64,000 nucleotides of DNA from contig CAVOVH010000002.1 of NCBI GenBank assembly GCA_963699805.1, positions 448,807 through 512,806 on the forward strand. The letters run 5' to 3'. This document shows positions 28,763 through 38,577 of the stretch, piece after piece (positions within the stretch are counted from its first letter, which is position 1; every line of letters begins with the position of its first letter). Source of the stretch: JAGTVG01 sp963699805 (GTDB taxonomy: Bacteria; Bacteroidota; Bacteroidia; Cytophagales; Cyclobacteriaceae). Both the position numbers and the translations under genes were made by a program. The notes beneath the pieces were generated by a model. The model searched no databases. It was not told the origin of the DNA and worked only from the letters and a program-made list of their open reading frames with translations.

Positions 28763-30249
28763 ATGAAAAAATCAATTTTTTATTTTTTAATTCTTGTTTT
28801 TTTTATCAACACAGCCCGTATTCATTCTCAAATTATTCCGGACCAAAGACGTATCATCTGGAACCCCGGCATCCCGGAGGTATTCCTCAAACAATCGCTC
28901 CGGTAGAAAATGTAATAAATTACGGAGCAGATCCGTCAGGGAAAAGAGATAGCCATGACGCATTTGTTACAGCCATTGATAAGCTCCCCTCCACGGGCGG
29001 TATTGTATATATTCCCGAAGGAACTTACCTTCTGAATTCAACCCTACTCATAAATAGAAGCAATGTAGTAATCAGAGGTGCAGGCATGACTTCAACAAGA
29101 CTGTTGTCTGATGCTGAAGGCGTTTCTATAAAAGTTGAATCTGACACGGAAGGAAACTGGCAAAAAATTACAGGTGGTCATCACCTGGATTCTTACCAGA
29201 TCGAAGTGGAGAACGGTTCCGTTTTTTCGAAAGGATCCTTTATCGAGATCCAGCAAGATAATGATTCCGCGATCATGTATACTGAAAATACGTGGATCCA
29301 GCGTTGGGCAGAAAATTCGGTCGGGCAGGTATTAGAGATAATAAATGTAAAAGAAAATCTATTAACATTAAAGACCAGTCTGCATCATACATTTTCTAAA
29401 AATCTGAATCCGGTTGTTCGACCGATCTACGCAGTAAAAAATGTCGGGATCGAAAACCTGTTCATTCAAAAACTGAAACCGGCCAATCATACCGTTTCTT
29501 TCCATCATACTGCTTATTGCTGGATGAAACGTGTAGAAAGTTACATGACCATGCGAACCCATGTACGCATTTCAGCATCCCTGGGCCATGAGATAAAGGA
29601 ATGTTTTTTTCATAAATCCTTCAATTACGGTGGGGGTGGTCATGGTTACGGGGTGGAATGTGCGAATCATGCCAGCGATGTATTGGTCGAAAATAATATT
29701 TTTGACTCGCTCAGGCATGCCATGATGGTACAAACAGGTGCCAACGGCAATGTCTTTGCTTATAATTATTCTACCAATCCTGTACAGGGGGAACCCGGAT
29801 CAGTTTTAAACACCGGTTGGATCCCTCCGGATATCTCCGTACATGGACATTATCCATTCATGAATCTTTTTGAAGGCAATGAGGTCATGGAAATAGGAAT
29901 TTCAGATTACTGGGGGCCTGCCGGACCAGGGAATACCTATTTGCGGAATAAGGTAAACGGGGATGGGATATTATGTTATGATCACTCACACGAACAAAAT
30001 CTGTTGGGAAATAATACAACCGCTCTGATTAATACCGGCAAAACCTGTTTGCGTCTGCTGGAACATGGAAATATTATAAATGATGTAATTTTCTGGGATG
30101 ATAAAATTCCAGATCATGGTATTCCTTCATCCTATTATCTGGATGAAGCACCCGCCTTTTTTAAGGATCATAACTGGCCTCCTTTTGGCCCTGATGTAAA
30201 AAGGAGGAATATATTGCCAGCTCAAAAAAGATATGAGCTATATCCGTAA
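28763..30249 (+). CDS. Exported beta-helix (Pectate_lyase_3-like) protein (frameshifted)
   Basis: The ATG at 28763 opens a signal peptide (MKKSIFYFLILVFFINTA). The first frame then reads IPDQRRIIWNPGIPEVF and stops; in the shifted frame the sequence is GGIPQTIAPVENVINYGADP, so one G is missing near 28875-28880. Downstream it is a continuous right-handed beta-helix protein: DAFVTAIDKLPSTGGIVYIP, then VGIENLFIQKL, FNYGGGGHGYGVECANHASD, VFAYNYSTNP and a C-terminus rich in aromatic residues. Related to pectate-lyase-like polysaccharide-acting proteins; catalytic residues are not assignable. With the frameshift corrected it is about 495 residues and intact. Confidence 0.75.
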
Positions 30250-30518
30250 AATCGTGATTAATGATACAATTCCAATCAATATCCGCGCCCTCCGTTTCAA
30301 TCATTCGGGTTTTATAAAATTTGAAAGGATATACCCGGGTGACTGTAATTTTTTGATGCAAAAATCATGATCACTTCGCCTTTGCTGTCACTTTATGGAT
30401 GACCACAACTTCAGAGTGCCCGAACTGACGTAAGGATTATTATCATTTTTCTTTCATTATAAGGTTCTTGCCTTTGTATATTTTCCCCCTTTTTTCATAA
30501 CTTCGAAATCCATACCCT

Positions 30519-31339
30519 GATCCATCCAAAAGAAAGGAATCTCCGAACGAGGACTTGCTGCCATCATGTTTACCGACATCGTCGGGTATACGGCTTTGAT
30601 GGGTAAAGATTCCAAAAAAGCTATGGAATTAGTACGTAAGAGTAAGGAAATCCAGAAACCGCTTGTTGAAAAATACCATGGTAAATGGATCAAAGAGATG
30701 GGTGATGGTGCATTGGCACAGTTCAGCGCTGCACTGGATGCAGTCAATTGTGCTGTAGAGATTCAGGAACTTGCGCGCGCCAAGTTTGATGGCAAACTTC
30801 GAATTGGGATCCATTCTGGAGATATTACCATCGAAAATGAAGATATCTTTGGAGATGGGGTTAATGTGGCTTCAAGATTGGAATCCATCGCTGATCTTGG
30901 TCGACATATACATCTCAGATGCCATTGAAAAGGCCATCCGGGGGCAGACTGAGATCCAGACCATATACCTTGGAGAAAGTCAACTCAAGAATGTGGATTA
31001 TGGAGTCCGCACCTATGCTATCCAGGGGATAGGCCTTCCAGTACCCAAGATCGATGAAAATAAGAAATTATCCGGTCATTTTTGGGCTGAGATGCAGCGA
31101 CGTGAAGTGATCCGGGCTCTTCATTTTCGAAAAAATCAATTGCCGTATTGCCTTTTAAAAACTTAAGCGGAAATGAGGATAACCTGTATTTTTCAGACGG
31201 TGTCATGGAGGCTATCCTGAACAATCTATCCAGGATACGTGATTTAAAACTGGTACCTCGCACTTTCATTGAAAAGTACCGGAATCAGAATAAAAGTATA
31301 AAAGAAATTGCAAAGGTGCTTGAAGTGGCTCAACATTAG
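30519..31339 (+). pseudogene. Decayed adenylate/guanylate cyclase-TolB-like protein gene
   Basis: The region starts in frame after a stop at about 30516 with RGLAAIMFTDIVGYTALMGK, which normally sits ~10 residues into cyclases of this kind. The cyclase core follows (KEMGDGALAQFSAALDA, GIHSGDITIENEDIFGDGVN, VASRLESIA). A frameshift near 30895 leads to YISDAIEKAIRGQTEIQT and a second one near 31140 to FKNLSGNEDNLYFSDGVMEA, a TolB-like N-terminal motif. The gene then stops after EVAQH where intact relatives continue with a long TolB/TPR region. There is no clear start codon. It is truncated at the 3' end and broken twice, hence a real pseudogene rather than a simple sequencing error. Confidence 0.7.
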
Positions 31340-31419
31340 ATGATTCCTGATCCTTAAAATATCCCATGCCAGGTCCCTCAAAAAATTAAGCTACCATAAA
31401 ACAATAAATCCATCGGCAG

Positions 31420-32343
31420 TTAACTCTTATCCGGTCTTTTAAATGAAAGGTTGTGATCAATCGAATCCCCTGAAAATAAAAGTGGAAAAAACTGTCCATC
31501 CATTTTTACTCCGGCAGGAATGACCGGCACTCCAGCCAGGAGTTCACCTTCCGTGGCAGAGGTTGTCCCATCTGCAAATACATTCAACACAAACGCCCGC
31601 CTGGATCTCGCGGACCTGTTTTCATAAGATCCATGCACCATCAGCGGATGATGAAAAACGCCGTATCCTTTTTTCATTTCCACAGGGAGGGATTGGAATT
31701 GCTCCTTTTGTTCTTCAGTCAGGAATTGTTTCAAACCATCCATATCACCCGCCAGTGCCGGTTTCTCAATCAATCCCCATTGATGACTACCGGGAATATA
31801 GTGCAGGCAGCCATTGTTAATGTCGGAATCATCCAGTCCCACCCAACAGGTCAGGTGTTGCATGGGTTGTGTACGGGTCCAGTAAGAATAATCCTGATGC
31901 CAGGCGACCACACCACCATGTTTTGCCGGCTTACAGAAAAGCTGGTCGTGCCAGAACCGAACCGATTTATTACCTAGCAGTTGACTGGCCGCCATGATGA
32001 AGGCCGGATTCCATAAGATATCATGAAAACTTTCTGTAATGCGCCAGTGACCCAGCGAATGAAAAAGGACAGTATCCGGATCAGAAGATTCATTGCTGTG
32101 AAATTCATAAAAAAGTTCGTGCCCAGGATGGTCCGGGTCCATGATCTGAACAAGTTCGTCATTGAGCTGATCCACCTGCCATTCCTCCAGAAGTTTCAAA
32201 TTGGGCAGGTATCCATTTTTATTAAAAAATGCAACCTGATCGTCTGATAATTTGTATTGATCCCATTCGGAAGCAGTTTCAGGCCATTTGAAAAGCTCAC
32301 CAATCAAATGATGAAAGCGTGAAAGGTCTTTTATTGGGTTCAT
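31420..32343 (-). CDS. Phytanoyl-CoA dioxygenase family protein (PhyH)
   Basis: 307 residues, no signal peptide. Fe(II)/2-oxoglutarate oxygenase of the PhyH family: metal ligands His149 and Asp151 in AWHQDYSYW, distal His237 in HHPLMVHGSYEN, and an Arg (249 or nearby, SARSRRAF) suited to 2-oxoglutarate binding. The N-terminal KLSDDQVAFFNKNGYLP is typical of the family. It would hydroxylate a small substrate in the cytosol; PhyH paralogues are common beside catabolic genes. It diverges from the Tat-exported beta-helix protein at 32636 and may belong to the following catabolic island. Confidence 0.85.
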   Translation of the reverse strand: MNPIKDLSRFHHLIGELFKWPETASEWDQYKLSDDQVAFFNKNGYLPNLKLLEEWQVDQLNDELVQIMDPDHPGHELFYEFHSNESSDPDTVLFHSLGHWRITESFHDILWNPAFIMAASQLLGNKSVRFWHDQLFCKPAKHGGVVAWHQDYSYWTRTQPMQHLTCWVGLDDSDINNGCLHYIPGSHQWGLIEKPALAGDMDGLKQFLTEEQKEQFQSLPVEMKKGYGVFHHPLMVHGSYENRSARSRRAFVLNVFADGTTSATEGELLAGVPVIPAGVKMDGQFFPLLFSGDSIDHNLSFKRPDKS

Positions 32344-32635
32344 TATTTTCAGGTTAATGTCACTATAAACCGGGATGTCGTACGTATTCTAATAAATTAA
32401 TCATTAATAAAACTTCTAATATACGGTTTTAAAATGTCATATAGGATACCCGGTTCGTTTTGTGAATCATTGTTTATTTTTGAATCCCCAGCAACCCACC
32501 GATCCCCTGATGATTGCTGAAAAAATATCCCAGCAATCCCAAAGTGATCCCAGAAACGATTATTTTTAATTTCAGCCATAAATATCTATATTGAATCCAC
32601 TATTTTTTACAGGACACCTTAAACAGTTTTTTTCC

Positions 32636-33814
32636 ATGATTGTTCCACAAATTTTTTCAAGACGGAATTTTATCACAGCAGGAGCCGCGGCGGCAGCTTC
32701 TTCGCTGGCTACCGACGCCATGGCCGGAGGTTTCAGGGAAACTGACAATCAGGCCAGCGGCATGCTCAATGTCATGGATTTTGGGGCCAAAGGGGATGGT
32801 ATGGCCGATGATACAACCTCCATCCAGAAAACCCTGGATGCTGCAGGAGAAATACATGGTACGGTTTTGATTCCGGAAGGTACCTTCCTTTGTTCAGAGC
32901 TGCAAGTTCGGGAAGGAACCGGCATTCATGGATTACCTGCCTGGAGCTACCGTAATGGGATGGGAACGGTGCTGAAACTGAAGGATGATCGATCAAAATG
33001 TCTGTTGAACCTGACGGGCGCTTTTGGAGCTTATCTATACGGCCTTTGCCTCCACGGTGGTGATCTGGGAGAAGGGATCCATGGCATCCTGGTCGACAAA
33101 CCGGATTACGGACAGCAGGAGGATACGCCCCGGATCGATACCTGCCGGACGGAACATTTTACGGGTGATGGGATCCGGCTGGAACGGATCTGGTGTTTCT
33201 GTGTGAGGCATTCACATGCCATGTCGAACCGGGGATGTGGTCTCCGGATTCGGGGCTGGGACGGATTTATCCTGGATAACTGGTTCTCCGGAAATGGTGA
33301 GGCTGGATTCGGGGCCTATGATGAAAACAATGCCACTACGGTGACCGGCAACCGGATCGAGTGGAATCGGCAGGGAGGGATCGTATTATATGGCGGCAGT
33401 CATTATAACATCACCGGGAATTATATCGACCGGTCTGGCCGGTGCGGTCTGGCGCTTTTACCAGGGAAAAACAATCAGTCCTGTCATACCCTGGCGGTTA
33501 CCGGAAATGTGATTTACCGGAGTGGTAAGCCGGACTGGGGCAGGGGGGATGAGTGGGACAGTGCCCATGCCCGGTTTGAATCCGTGAAAGGGCTCACCTT
33601 TACCGGGAATGCCATGACCACCGGCAGGGATGATGGAGGCAGGGGAAGCTGGTCACCTGACTATGGCATCATCATGAAAAAACTCGAATATTCCGTGATC
33701 AGCAATAACGTACTGTTCAACGGGGTGCTCAAGCAGCTGCTGGTGGACCTTGGTGAACATGGCGAAGAAGTGGTAATCAAGGACAATGTGGGATCCCTCA
33801 AAATAGTGGATTGA
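32636..33814 (+). CDS. Tat-exported beta-helix protein (Pectate_lyase_3/GH28-like)
   Basis: The ATG at 32636 is preferred because it places the twin-arginine leader (FSRRNFITAGAAAAASSLA) close to the N-terminus; an upstream TTG at 32591 would extend it by 15 residues. The mature protein begins with the Pectate_lyase_3 motif NVMDFGAKGDGMADDTTSIQ and continues as a right-handed beta-helix with regular rungs such as GNRIEWNRQGGIVLYGGSHY and ITGNYIDRSGRCGLALL. About 392 residues. Probably a periplasmic or surface polysaccharide-active enzyme; catalytic residues cannot be placed. First plus-strand gene of the catabolic island. Confidence 0.82.
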   Translation: MIVPQIFSRRNFITAGAAAAASSLATDAMAGGFRETDNQASGMLNVMDFGAKGDGMADDTTSIQKTLDAAGEIHGTVLIPEGTFLCSELQVREGTGIHGLPAWSYRNGMGTVLKLKDDRSKCLLNLTGAFGAYLYGLCLHGGDLGEGIHGILVDKPDYGQQEDTPRIDTCRTEHFTGDGIRLERIWCFCVRHSHAMSNRGCGLRIRGWDGFILDNWFSGNGEAGFGAYDENNATTVTGNRIEWNRQGGIVLYGGSHYNITGNYIDRSGRCGLALLPGKNNQSCHTLAVTGNVIYRSGKPDWGRGDEWDSAHARFESVKGLTFTGNAMTTGRDDGGRGSWSPDYGIIMKKLEYSVISNNVLFNGVLKQLLVDLGEHGEEVVIKDNVGSLKIVD

Positions 33815-33922
33815 GCTGTATTACTGGGGCCTTCGTGTCCCTGCCTGCCGGAAGTCAGGTTAGTGACAGGCAAAAACGTAAACATTCATTTTTTTTGAAA
33901 AAGTTTTAATATAAATAATACA

Positions 33923-34999
33923 ATGACAAAAAAAGATATTTCACGACGGTCATTCATCGGGAAAACCGCTGCAGGCATTGGATTGGGGATGGTGGGTCAA
34001 TCGACTCTTGTTTCCTGCAATGCCACAGGCAGCAGCCGGGATTACGAAATATTACGAAGGAATGTAAAAGTAGCTTCCGTCGACCTGCAGCATTTATATC
34101 CGGAAAAATCCATCGAGAACAGGATTAAAAATATTTTTAGCAGGATGGAGAAGGCGACTGGCTATCAGCCCGATATCATATGTCTCCCTGAAACCTTCAA
34201 TACCTCCTATGTCAGTGAAGAAAGAACATATTCAGAAATTGCCGAGGATGAAAGCATGGGCGGGCCAGTCATCCTTCAAGTTGGTGAATTTGCCGCAAAG
34301 AATAACTGTTACGTGATCTGTCCGATCATTACAAAAAATGAAGGAAGTTATTACAATAGCGCTGTGTTGCTGGACCGGCAGGGAAAAATCACGGGGAATT
34401 ACCATAAAGCTCATCCGGTGGATACAGAAATTGGAGAGGGAAAAGGTGTGATCCCGGGACCTCTGAGGCCCCCTGTTTTTGAAACGGATTTTGGAAAGAT
34501 CGGGATGCAGATCTGTTTTGATGCCAACTGGTTTGGACGCTGGTCCCAGCTGAAAGAGGATGGTGCCGAGATCGTATTTTTCCCTTCCCAGTATCCGGGT
34601 GGAAGAATGTTGAATTTTCATGCCTGGAGAAATGAATATTACGTGGTTTCGAGTACAGGGGAAGATGCCAGGGTCATCGATATTTCAGGGATCAATCTCA
34701 ATACAAGTACATTCCAGGAAGGATATACCTGGGCCTCTCTGAACCTGGAAAAGGTAAATGTGCCTACCTTCCCGGGAAAGTACCATGTATCTGAAATATA
34801 TAAGAAATACGGAGATCAGGTAAAAATCAGGGATTACTGGGATGCCGGCGACGGTACGGGGAACGGAGCGGGTCATATGACCATTGAAAGTCTCGATCCG
34901 GAGGTTTTCGTAAAGGATATACTGGTGGAATTTGAGATCCCTACCTGCCGGGGTGAAATTCTTGAATCGGAGAAAATACAGGCGCAATACAGGCCCTGA
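33923..34999 (+). CDS. Tat-exported carbon-nitrogen hydrolase (nitrilase superfamily) 1
   Basis: 358 residues with a twin-arginine leader (KDISRRSFIGKTAAGIGLG) that ends in a possible lipobox (TLVSC). The catalytic triad of the superfamily is visible: Glu90 in CLPETFN, Lys162 in NYHKAHP and Cys198 in QICFDANW. It should hydrolyse an amide, carbamate or nitrile outside the cytoplasm, which is unusual for this normally cytosolic superfamily. Followed after ~70 bases by a clear paralogue without signal peptide, suggesting sequential or compartmented use of related substrates. Confidence 0.85.
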   Translation: MTKKDISRRSFIGKTAAGIGLGMVGQSTLVSCNATGSSRDYEILRRNVKVASVDLQHLYPEKSIENRIKNIFSRMEKATGYQPDIICLPETFNTSYVSEERTYSEIAEDESMGGPVILQVGEFAAKNNCYVICPIITKNEGSYYNSAVLLDRQGKITGNYHKAHPVDTEIGEGKGVIPGPLRPPVFETDFGKIGMQICFDANWFGRWSQLKEDGAEIVFFPSQYPGGRMLNFHAWRNEYYVVSSTGEDARVIDISGINLNTSTFQEGYTWASLNLEKVNVPTFPGKYHVSEIYKKYGDQVKIRDYWDAGDGTGNGAGHMTIESLDPEVFVKDILVEFEIPTCRGEILESEKIQAQYRP

Positions 35000-35070
35000 A
35001 TTTTAGCTGAAACCGGGATAATTGAAAAAGATTTAATCTGATTGAAATAAAATATAACAAGTTAGTATCA

Positions 35071-36021
35071 ATGAAAATGAAAATAAAAAAGGAAAACAGG
35101 TTACCACGGGAAATCATAGTTGCCGGGATCGACCTGAGAGGGATCTGGCCGGTAGATACGGTGGAACAGAGAATCAGGGATATGCTGGAGCGCATGGAAA
35201 ATGTATACGTATTTGAACCCGATATCATCTGCCTCCCGGAAATGTTTCAGACCTCCTGGGTACGGGAGGAAAGACCTACGGAAGAATATGCCGAGGATGA
35301 GACGGTCCCCGGCCCGGTAACCTCCATCATTGCCGGCGAAGCGAAAAAACAAAATTGTTATATTATTTGTCCACTTGTTACCAAAAACCAGGGAAGGTAT
35401 TATAACAGTGCCATTCTTCTTAACAGAAAAGGAGAAATTGAAGGGGTTTATCACAAGGCACACCTGGTCCCCTCTGAGATCGAGGACAATCATCTTACAC
35501 CGGGTCCGCTTGAACCTCCTGTCTTTACCACTGATTTCGGGAAAGTGGGCGTGCAGATCTGTTATGATGCCAACTGGTTTGATGCCTGGGATTCTCTCAA
35601 AAAGCTGGGAGCCGAACTCATCTGCTTTCCTTCGCAGGCTCCTTTTATCAATGTACTAAAATACCATGCCTGGATCAATCAGGCTTACATCCTTTCAAGT
35701 ACCGGCGAGGGATCCAGGATCATCGACCTCACCGGGGATGAACTGGCAGTCAGTGGTCAGTTCGAAAGGTGGGTTTGTGAGCCTGTCAATCTGGAAAAGG
35801 TGTTGATCCACGTCTGGCCGTATATTCAGAAAGTGAAAGATATCCGGGAAAAATACAAGGATAAAGTCTACATTGAAATATTACATCCCGAAAACTGGAT
35901 CACGATCGAAAGCCGTGATCCCGAAGTGAAAGTGATGAATATCCTGAGGGAATATGAGATCCTGACCTATGACGAACACCTCAGTAAAAATGAAAAGGTA
36001 CAGGATGCATACAGGGCGTGA
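35071..36021 (+). CDS. Carbon-nitrogen hydrolase (nitrilase superfamily) 2, cytosolic
   Basis: 316 residues, no signal peptide; a paralogue of the preceding gene along its full length. Catalytic residues: Glu57 in CLPEMFQ, Lys129 in VYHKAHL, Cys164 in QICYDANW. The start ATG at 35071 leads straight into MKMKIKKENRLPREIIVAGI, the normal superfamily N-terminus. It likely acts on the same or a related amide inside the cell. The gene is followed by an IS3 remnant and a minisatellite, which separate it from the rest of the island. Confidence 0.85.
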   Translation: MKMKIKKENRLPREIIVAGIDLRGIWPVDTVEQRIRDMLERMENVYVFEPDIICLPEMFQTSWVREERPTEEYAEDETVPGPVTSIIAGEAKKQNCYIICPLVTKNQGRYYNSAILLNRKGEIEGVYHKAHLVPSEIEDNHLTPGPLEPPVFTTDFGKVGVQICYDANWFDAWDSLKKLGAELICFPSQAPFINVLKYHAWINQAYILSSTGEGSRIIDLTGDELAVSGQFERWVCEPVNLEKVLIHVWPYIQKVKDIREKYKDKVYIEILHPENWITIESRDPEVKVMNILREYEILTYDEHLSKNEKVQDAYRA

Positions 36022-36116
36022 ATAATGATTGAATGATTGATTTAAAAATGATTGATTTAAGAATGGGTAGCCTCCACTTTAGGGTGTAAAAAAGGATTGA
36101 AGAATAATTCAAATCA

Positions 36117-36370
36117 TTTTAAGATATCGATGGTTACCAAAGGAAATCCATTAGAAAATCCTGTAGCAGAAGGTATCAATGGGATCATAAAAAATGATTT
36201 CCTTTTCCATTATAAAGTTCAAAATCTTTCTGGATTCCAGAGGAACTCTTCAGAAGACTGTCAGGATTTATAACGATGAACGGCCACATTCAAGTGTCGA
36301 AAATTTAACGCCATTTCAGGCCCATCAAAAAACAGATGGAAACTTGAAAAACATGTGGAAGACAAATAAA
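36117..36370 (+). pseudogene. IS3-family transposase C-terminal fragment
   Basis: Reads KISMVTKGNPLENPVAEGIN followed by GIIKNDFLFHY, the region around the third catalytic residue of IS3-type OrfB, then after a frameshift near 36215-36240 TVRIYNDERPHSSVENLTPF and LKNMWKT, the conserved C-terminus. There is no start and no terminal repeat I can see. A dead remnant, possibly of the same element type as the fragment at 4571-4855. Confidence 0.75.
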
Positions 36371-36487
36371 TCATCTAATCCTATTTCAGGACTAAATAAG
36401 AATTGTAAATTAATACCAGGATTTAATGTTAAACCTGTCCCTCAGGGATGCCTACGGGCATAAACTAATTTTAGGACGAGACAACCA

Positions 36488-36702
36488 CGTATCCCCATTT
36501 CCACGTATCCACATCTCCCCATCTCCCCATCTCCCCATCTCCCCGTCTCCCCGTCTCCCCATCTCCCCGTCTCCCCGTTTCCCCATCTCCCCGTCTCCCC
36601 GTCTCCCCATCTCCCCGTCTCCCCGTCTCCCCATCTCCCCATCTCCCCGTGTCCCCATCTCCCCGTGTCCCCGTATCCCCGTGTCCCCATATCCCCGTCC
36701 CC
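36488..36702. repeat. 8-bp minisatellite, consensus CRTCTCCC
   Basis: Twenty-six consecutive 8-base units keep exact phase from 36488 to 36695, mostly CATCTCCC or CGTCTCCC with a few variants (CGTATCCC, CGTGTCCC, CGTTTCCC), plus a partial unit to 36702. The strand asymmetry (C-rich on plus) is strong. Because the unit is not a multiple of three, long open frames appear in several frames on both strands; they are not genes. The array ends ~85 bases before the start of the diheme cytochrome gene. Confidence 0.95.
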
Positions 36703-36787
36703 GCTATTGTATTTCCCCCCAATTTTTATTTACTTGATAACGAGAATCGAAATTCGGGTCTCTCTAAAAATAATTTGTGTGGTAAGT

Positions 36788-37615
36788 TTGAAAAAAGGAT
36801 ATTTTTTAAACATTTTGATATTTCTCAGCTTATTGATCCTTTCAGTAACCTTTCAGGCACATGCACAGATTCCGGAAGGGGAATCCCTATTCAAGCTGAA
36901 TTGCAGTCCCTGCCACACCGTTGGTCAGGGTAAACTCATCGGACCTGATCTGAAAGATGTCCATAAACGCCACGATACTGAGTGGATAAAAAAATTCATC
37001 CGGTCGTCCCAAACTTTGATACGGAATGGGGACCCGGTGGCGCTGAAAGTGTACAATGAGAATGGTCAGATCCTGATGCCGGACCAGGCTGCACTCACAG
37101 AGAAACAGATCAATGCCATCCTGTTCTTCATTAAAAATACAAGTCAAAAATCCTGGCCTCAGACAACGGTAACCCTGAAATCTCTCCAGGAACCGGACTC
37201 AGGTCAAAAAATAAAATCGTCCGATAGCCCGGTCAATTCTATCGGAGATCAGGATGAACAAGTGATAAAAGGAAGGGAACTGTTCCTTGGGATGGTCAAA
37301 TTGAAAGCAGGAGGACCATCGTGTAATTCATGCCATAATGTAACCGAAGAAGAAAAACCGGAGGGAGGGATCTTCGCTCCTGACCTGACCAATGTTTATT
37401 CCAGGATCGATGAAAGAGAAATTATGGAATTGGCCACTGCTCCCAAGTACCCTTCCATGCAGAAAGTTTACCAGGACAAACCCATTACTCCCGAAGAGGC
37501 TTATTTGCTCGCATCTTTTTTGAAGTATGCAGGGACCGGGACCGAATATCAGCAGAAAAGAGATCAGCGGGCAGCTGATCTTTTGAAAAGATTTAACACG
37601 AAAGGTCAGGAATGA
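36788..37615 (+). CDS. Diheme cytochrome c
   Basis: A TTG at 36788 gives a good signal peptide (MKKGYFLNILIFLSLLILSV, cleavage near AHA-QIP); the only upstream ATG in frame (36665) lies inside the minisatellite. About 275 residues. Two class I-like haem sites: Cys39-Cys42-His43 (NCSPCHTVG) and Cys179-Cys182-His183 (CNSCHNVT), each followed by a GPDL or APDL stretch and a potential Met ligand region. A periplasmic electron carrier. It sits before Tat-exported amidohydrolase and aminotransferase genes and might accept electrons from an exported redox enzyme, but no partner is obvious. Confidence 0.78.
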   Translation: MKKGYFLNILIFLSLLILSVTFQAHAQIPEGESLFKLNCSPCHTVGQGKLIGPDLKDVHKRHDTEWIKKFIRSSQTLIRNGDPVALKVYNENGQILMPDQAALTEKQINAILFFIKNTSQKSWPQTTVTLKSLQEPDSGQKIKSSDSPVNSIGDQDEQVIKGRELFLGMVKLKAGGPSCNSCHNVTEEEKPEGGIFAPDLTNVYSRIDEREIMELATAPKYPSMQKVYQDKPITPEEAYLLASFLKYAGTGTEYQQKRDQRAADLLKRFNTKGQE

Positions 37616-37635
37616 CCTTTCAATAATATATCAAT

Positions 37636-38577
37636 ATGTCAAACACGATCAGTCGAAGAAAGTTTATCGCAAATAGTGCGATCTCTACTGCGGGTATGCT
37701 GGCAGCCAGTAATCTTGCAGGATGTTCCTATAAGGAAAATAAGGTTGCCAAATCCTATTCGATCATGGAAGAGGTGAAAAGATATCGCAAGATGGATGCG
37801 CATGCCCATGTAAATTTTGATCCGGGTGATATTGAAAAACAGATCGATTTTGCCGACCGGTTGGGCATCGAAAAACTATGCGTATCTAAACCGATCACCA
37901 ATTTTTCGGGCACGGAACCAGAGGATCAGGATGAAGTGGTAAGGTCCAATAACCTGGTGCTTAAGGCCATGAAACAATTTCCCGACAGGATCATTGGTTT
38001 TCTCACTCTGAATCCTATTTACCAGAAAGAATCGCTGGAAGAGATCGATCGGTGTGTAGATCTGGGAATGGCCGGCTATAAGGGTTATACCCAGGTAAAG
38101 ATCAACGATCCCTTATACTTTCCCATCATTGAAAAATTTATCGACCTGAAAATGATCATGCTGATGCATGGATTCTGTCAGCTGGGAGTGGGAGGATACC
38201 GAATGAAATACGATGCCGGGATGGCACCCAATACCTCCATCCCTGAAGATTTTGTGGATGCTGCGATCAGATATCCTGAAGCCATGATCCAGTTCGCCCA
38301 TATTGGAGGGGGAGCTGACTGGGAATATGAATGCAAGCTGTTCAGGGACCATTCAAATATTTACGTGGATACTTCGGGTAGCAACAATGAAGAGAATATG
38401 ATAGATTTTGCGCTCAAGTTATTGGGGGAGGACCGGTTGCTCTATGGTTCCGACGGGTCCTATTACCAGGGAGTTGGGAAGATCCTGGCTTCCAATCTGA
38501 CCGAATCGCAGAAGAAAAAGATCTTTTTCGAAAATTATAATAGCATACTGGGGAAAGGAGGACATCATGTTGCTTGA
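37636..38577 (+). CDS. Tat-exported amidohydrolase family (PF04909) protein
   Basis: 313 residues with a twin-arginine leader (SRRKFIANSAISTAGMLAA) ending in a possible lipobox (NLAGC). The amidohydrolase_2 fold is marked by the metal motif MDAHAHVNF (His-x-His), VLKAMKQFPDRIIGF, LMHGFCQ, QFAHIGGGADW and the late RLLYGSDGSYY with the metal-binding Asp. Members hydrolyse or decarboxylate cyclic amides, lactones and aromatic acids. It overlaps the next, related amidohydrolase gene by 11 bases, so the two are translationally coupled and probably act as a pair. Confidence 0.82.
   Translation: MSNTISRRKFIANSAISTAGMLAASNLAGCSYKENKVAKSYSIMEEVKRYRKMDAHAHVNFDPGDIEKQIDFADRLGIEKLCVSKPITNFSGTEPEDQDEVVRSNNLVLKAMKQFPDRIIGFLTLNPIYQKESLEEIDRCVDLGMAGYKGYTQVKINDPLYFPIIEKFIDLKMIMLMHGFCQLGVGGYRMKYDAGMAPNTSIPEDFVDAAIRYPEAMIQFAHIGGGADWEYECKLFRDHSNIYVDTSGSNNEENMIDFALKLLGEDRLLYGSDGSYYQGVGKILASNLTESQKKKIFFENYNSILGKGGHHVA

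Noticed and set aside
30457..30747. 96-codon minus-strand frame overlapping the decayed cyclase gene
   Set aside because: It is antisense to clear cyclase motifs.
36488..36702. CRISPR-like repeat array
   Set aside because: Units are contiguous 8-mers without unique spacers and no cas genes are present.
36426..36737. Long open frames on both strands across the minisatellite (for example 36442-36690 minus)
   Set aside because: They arise because an 8-base repeat without stop codons is open in several frames; the translations are pure repeats.
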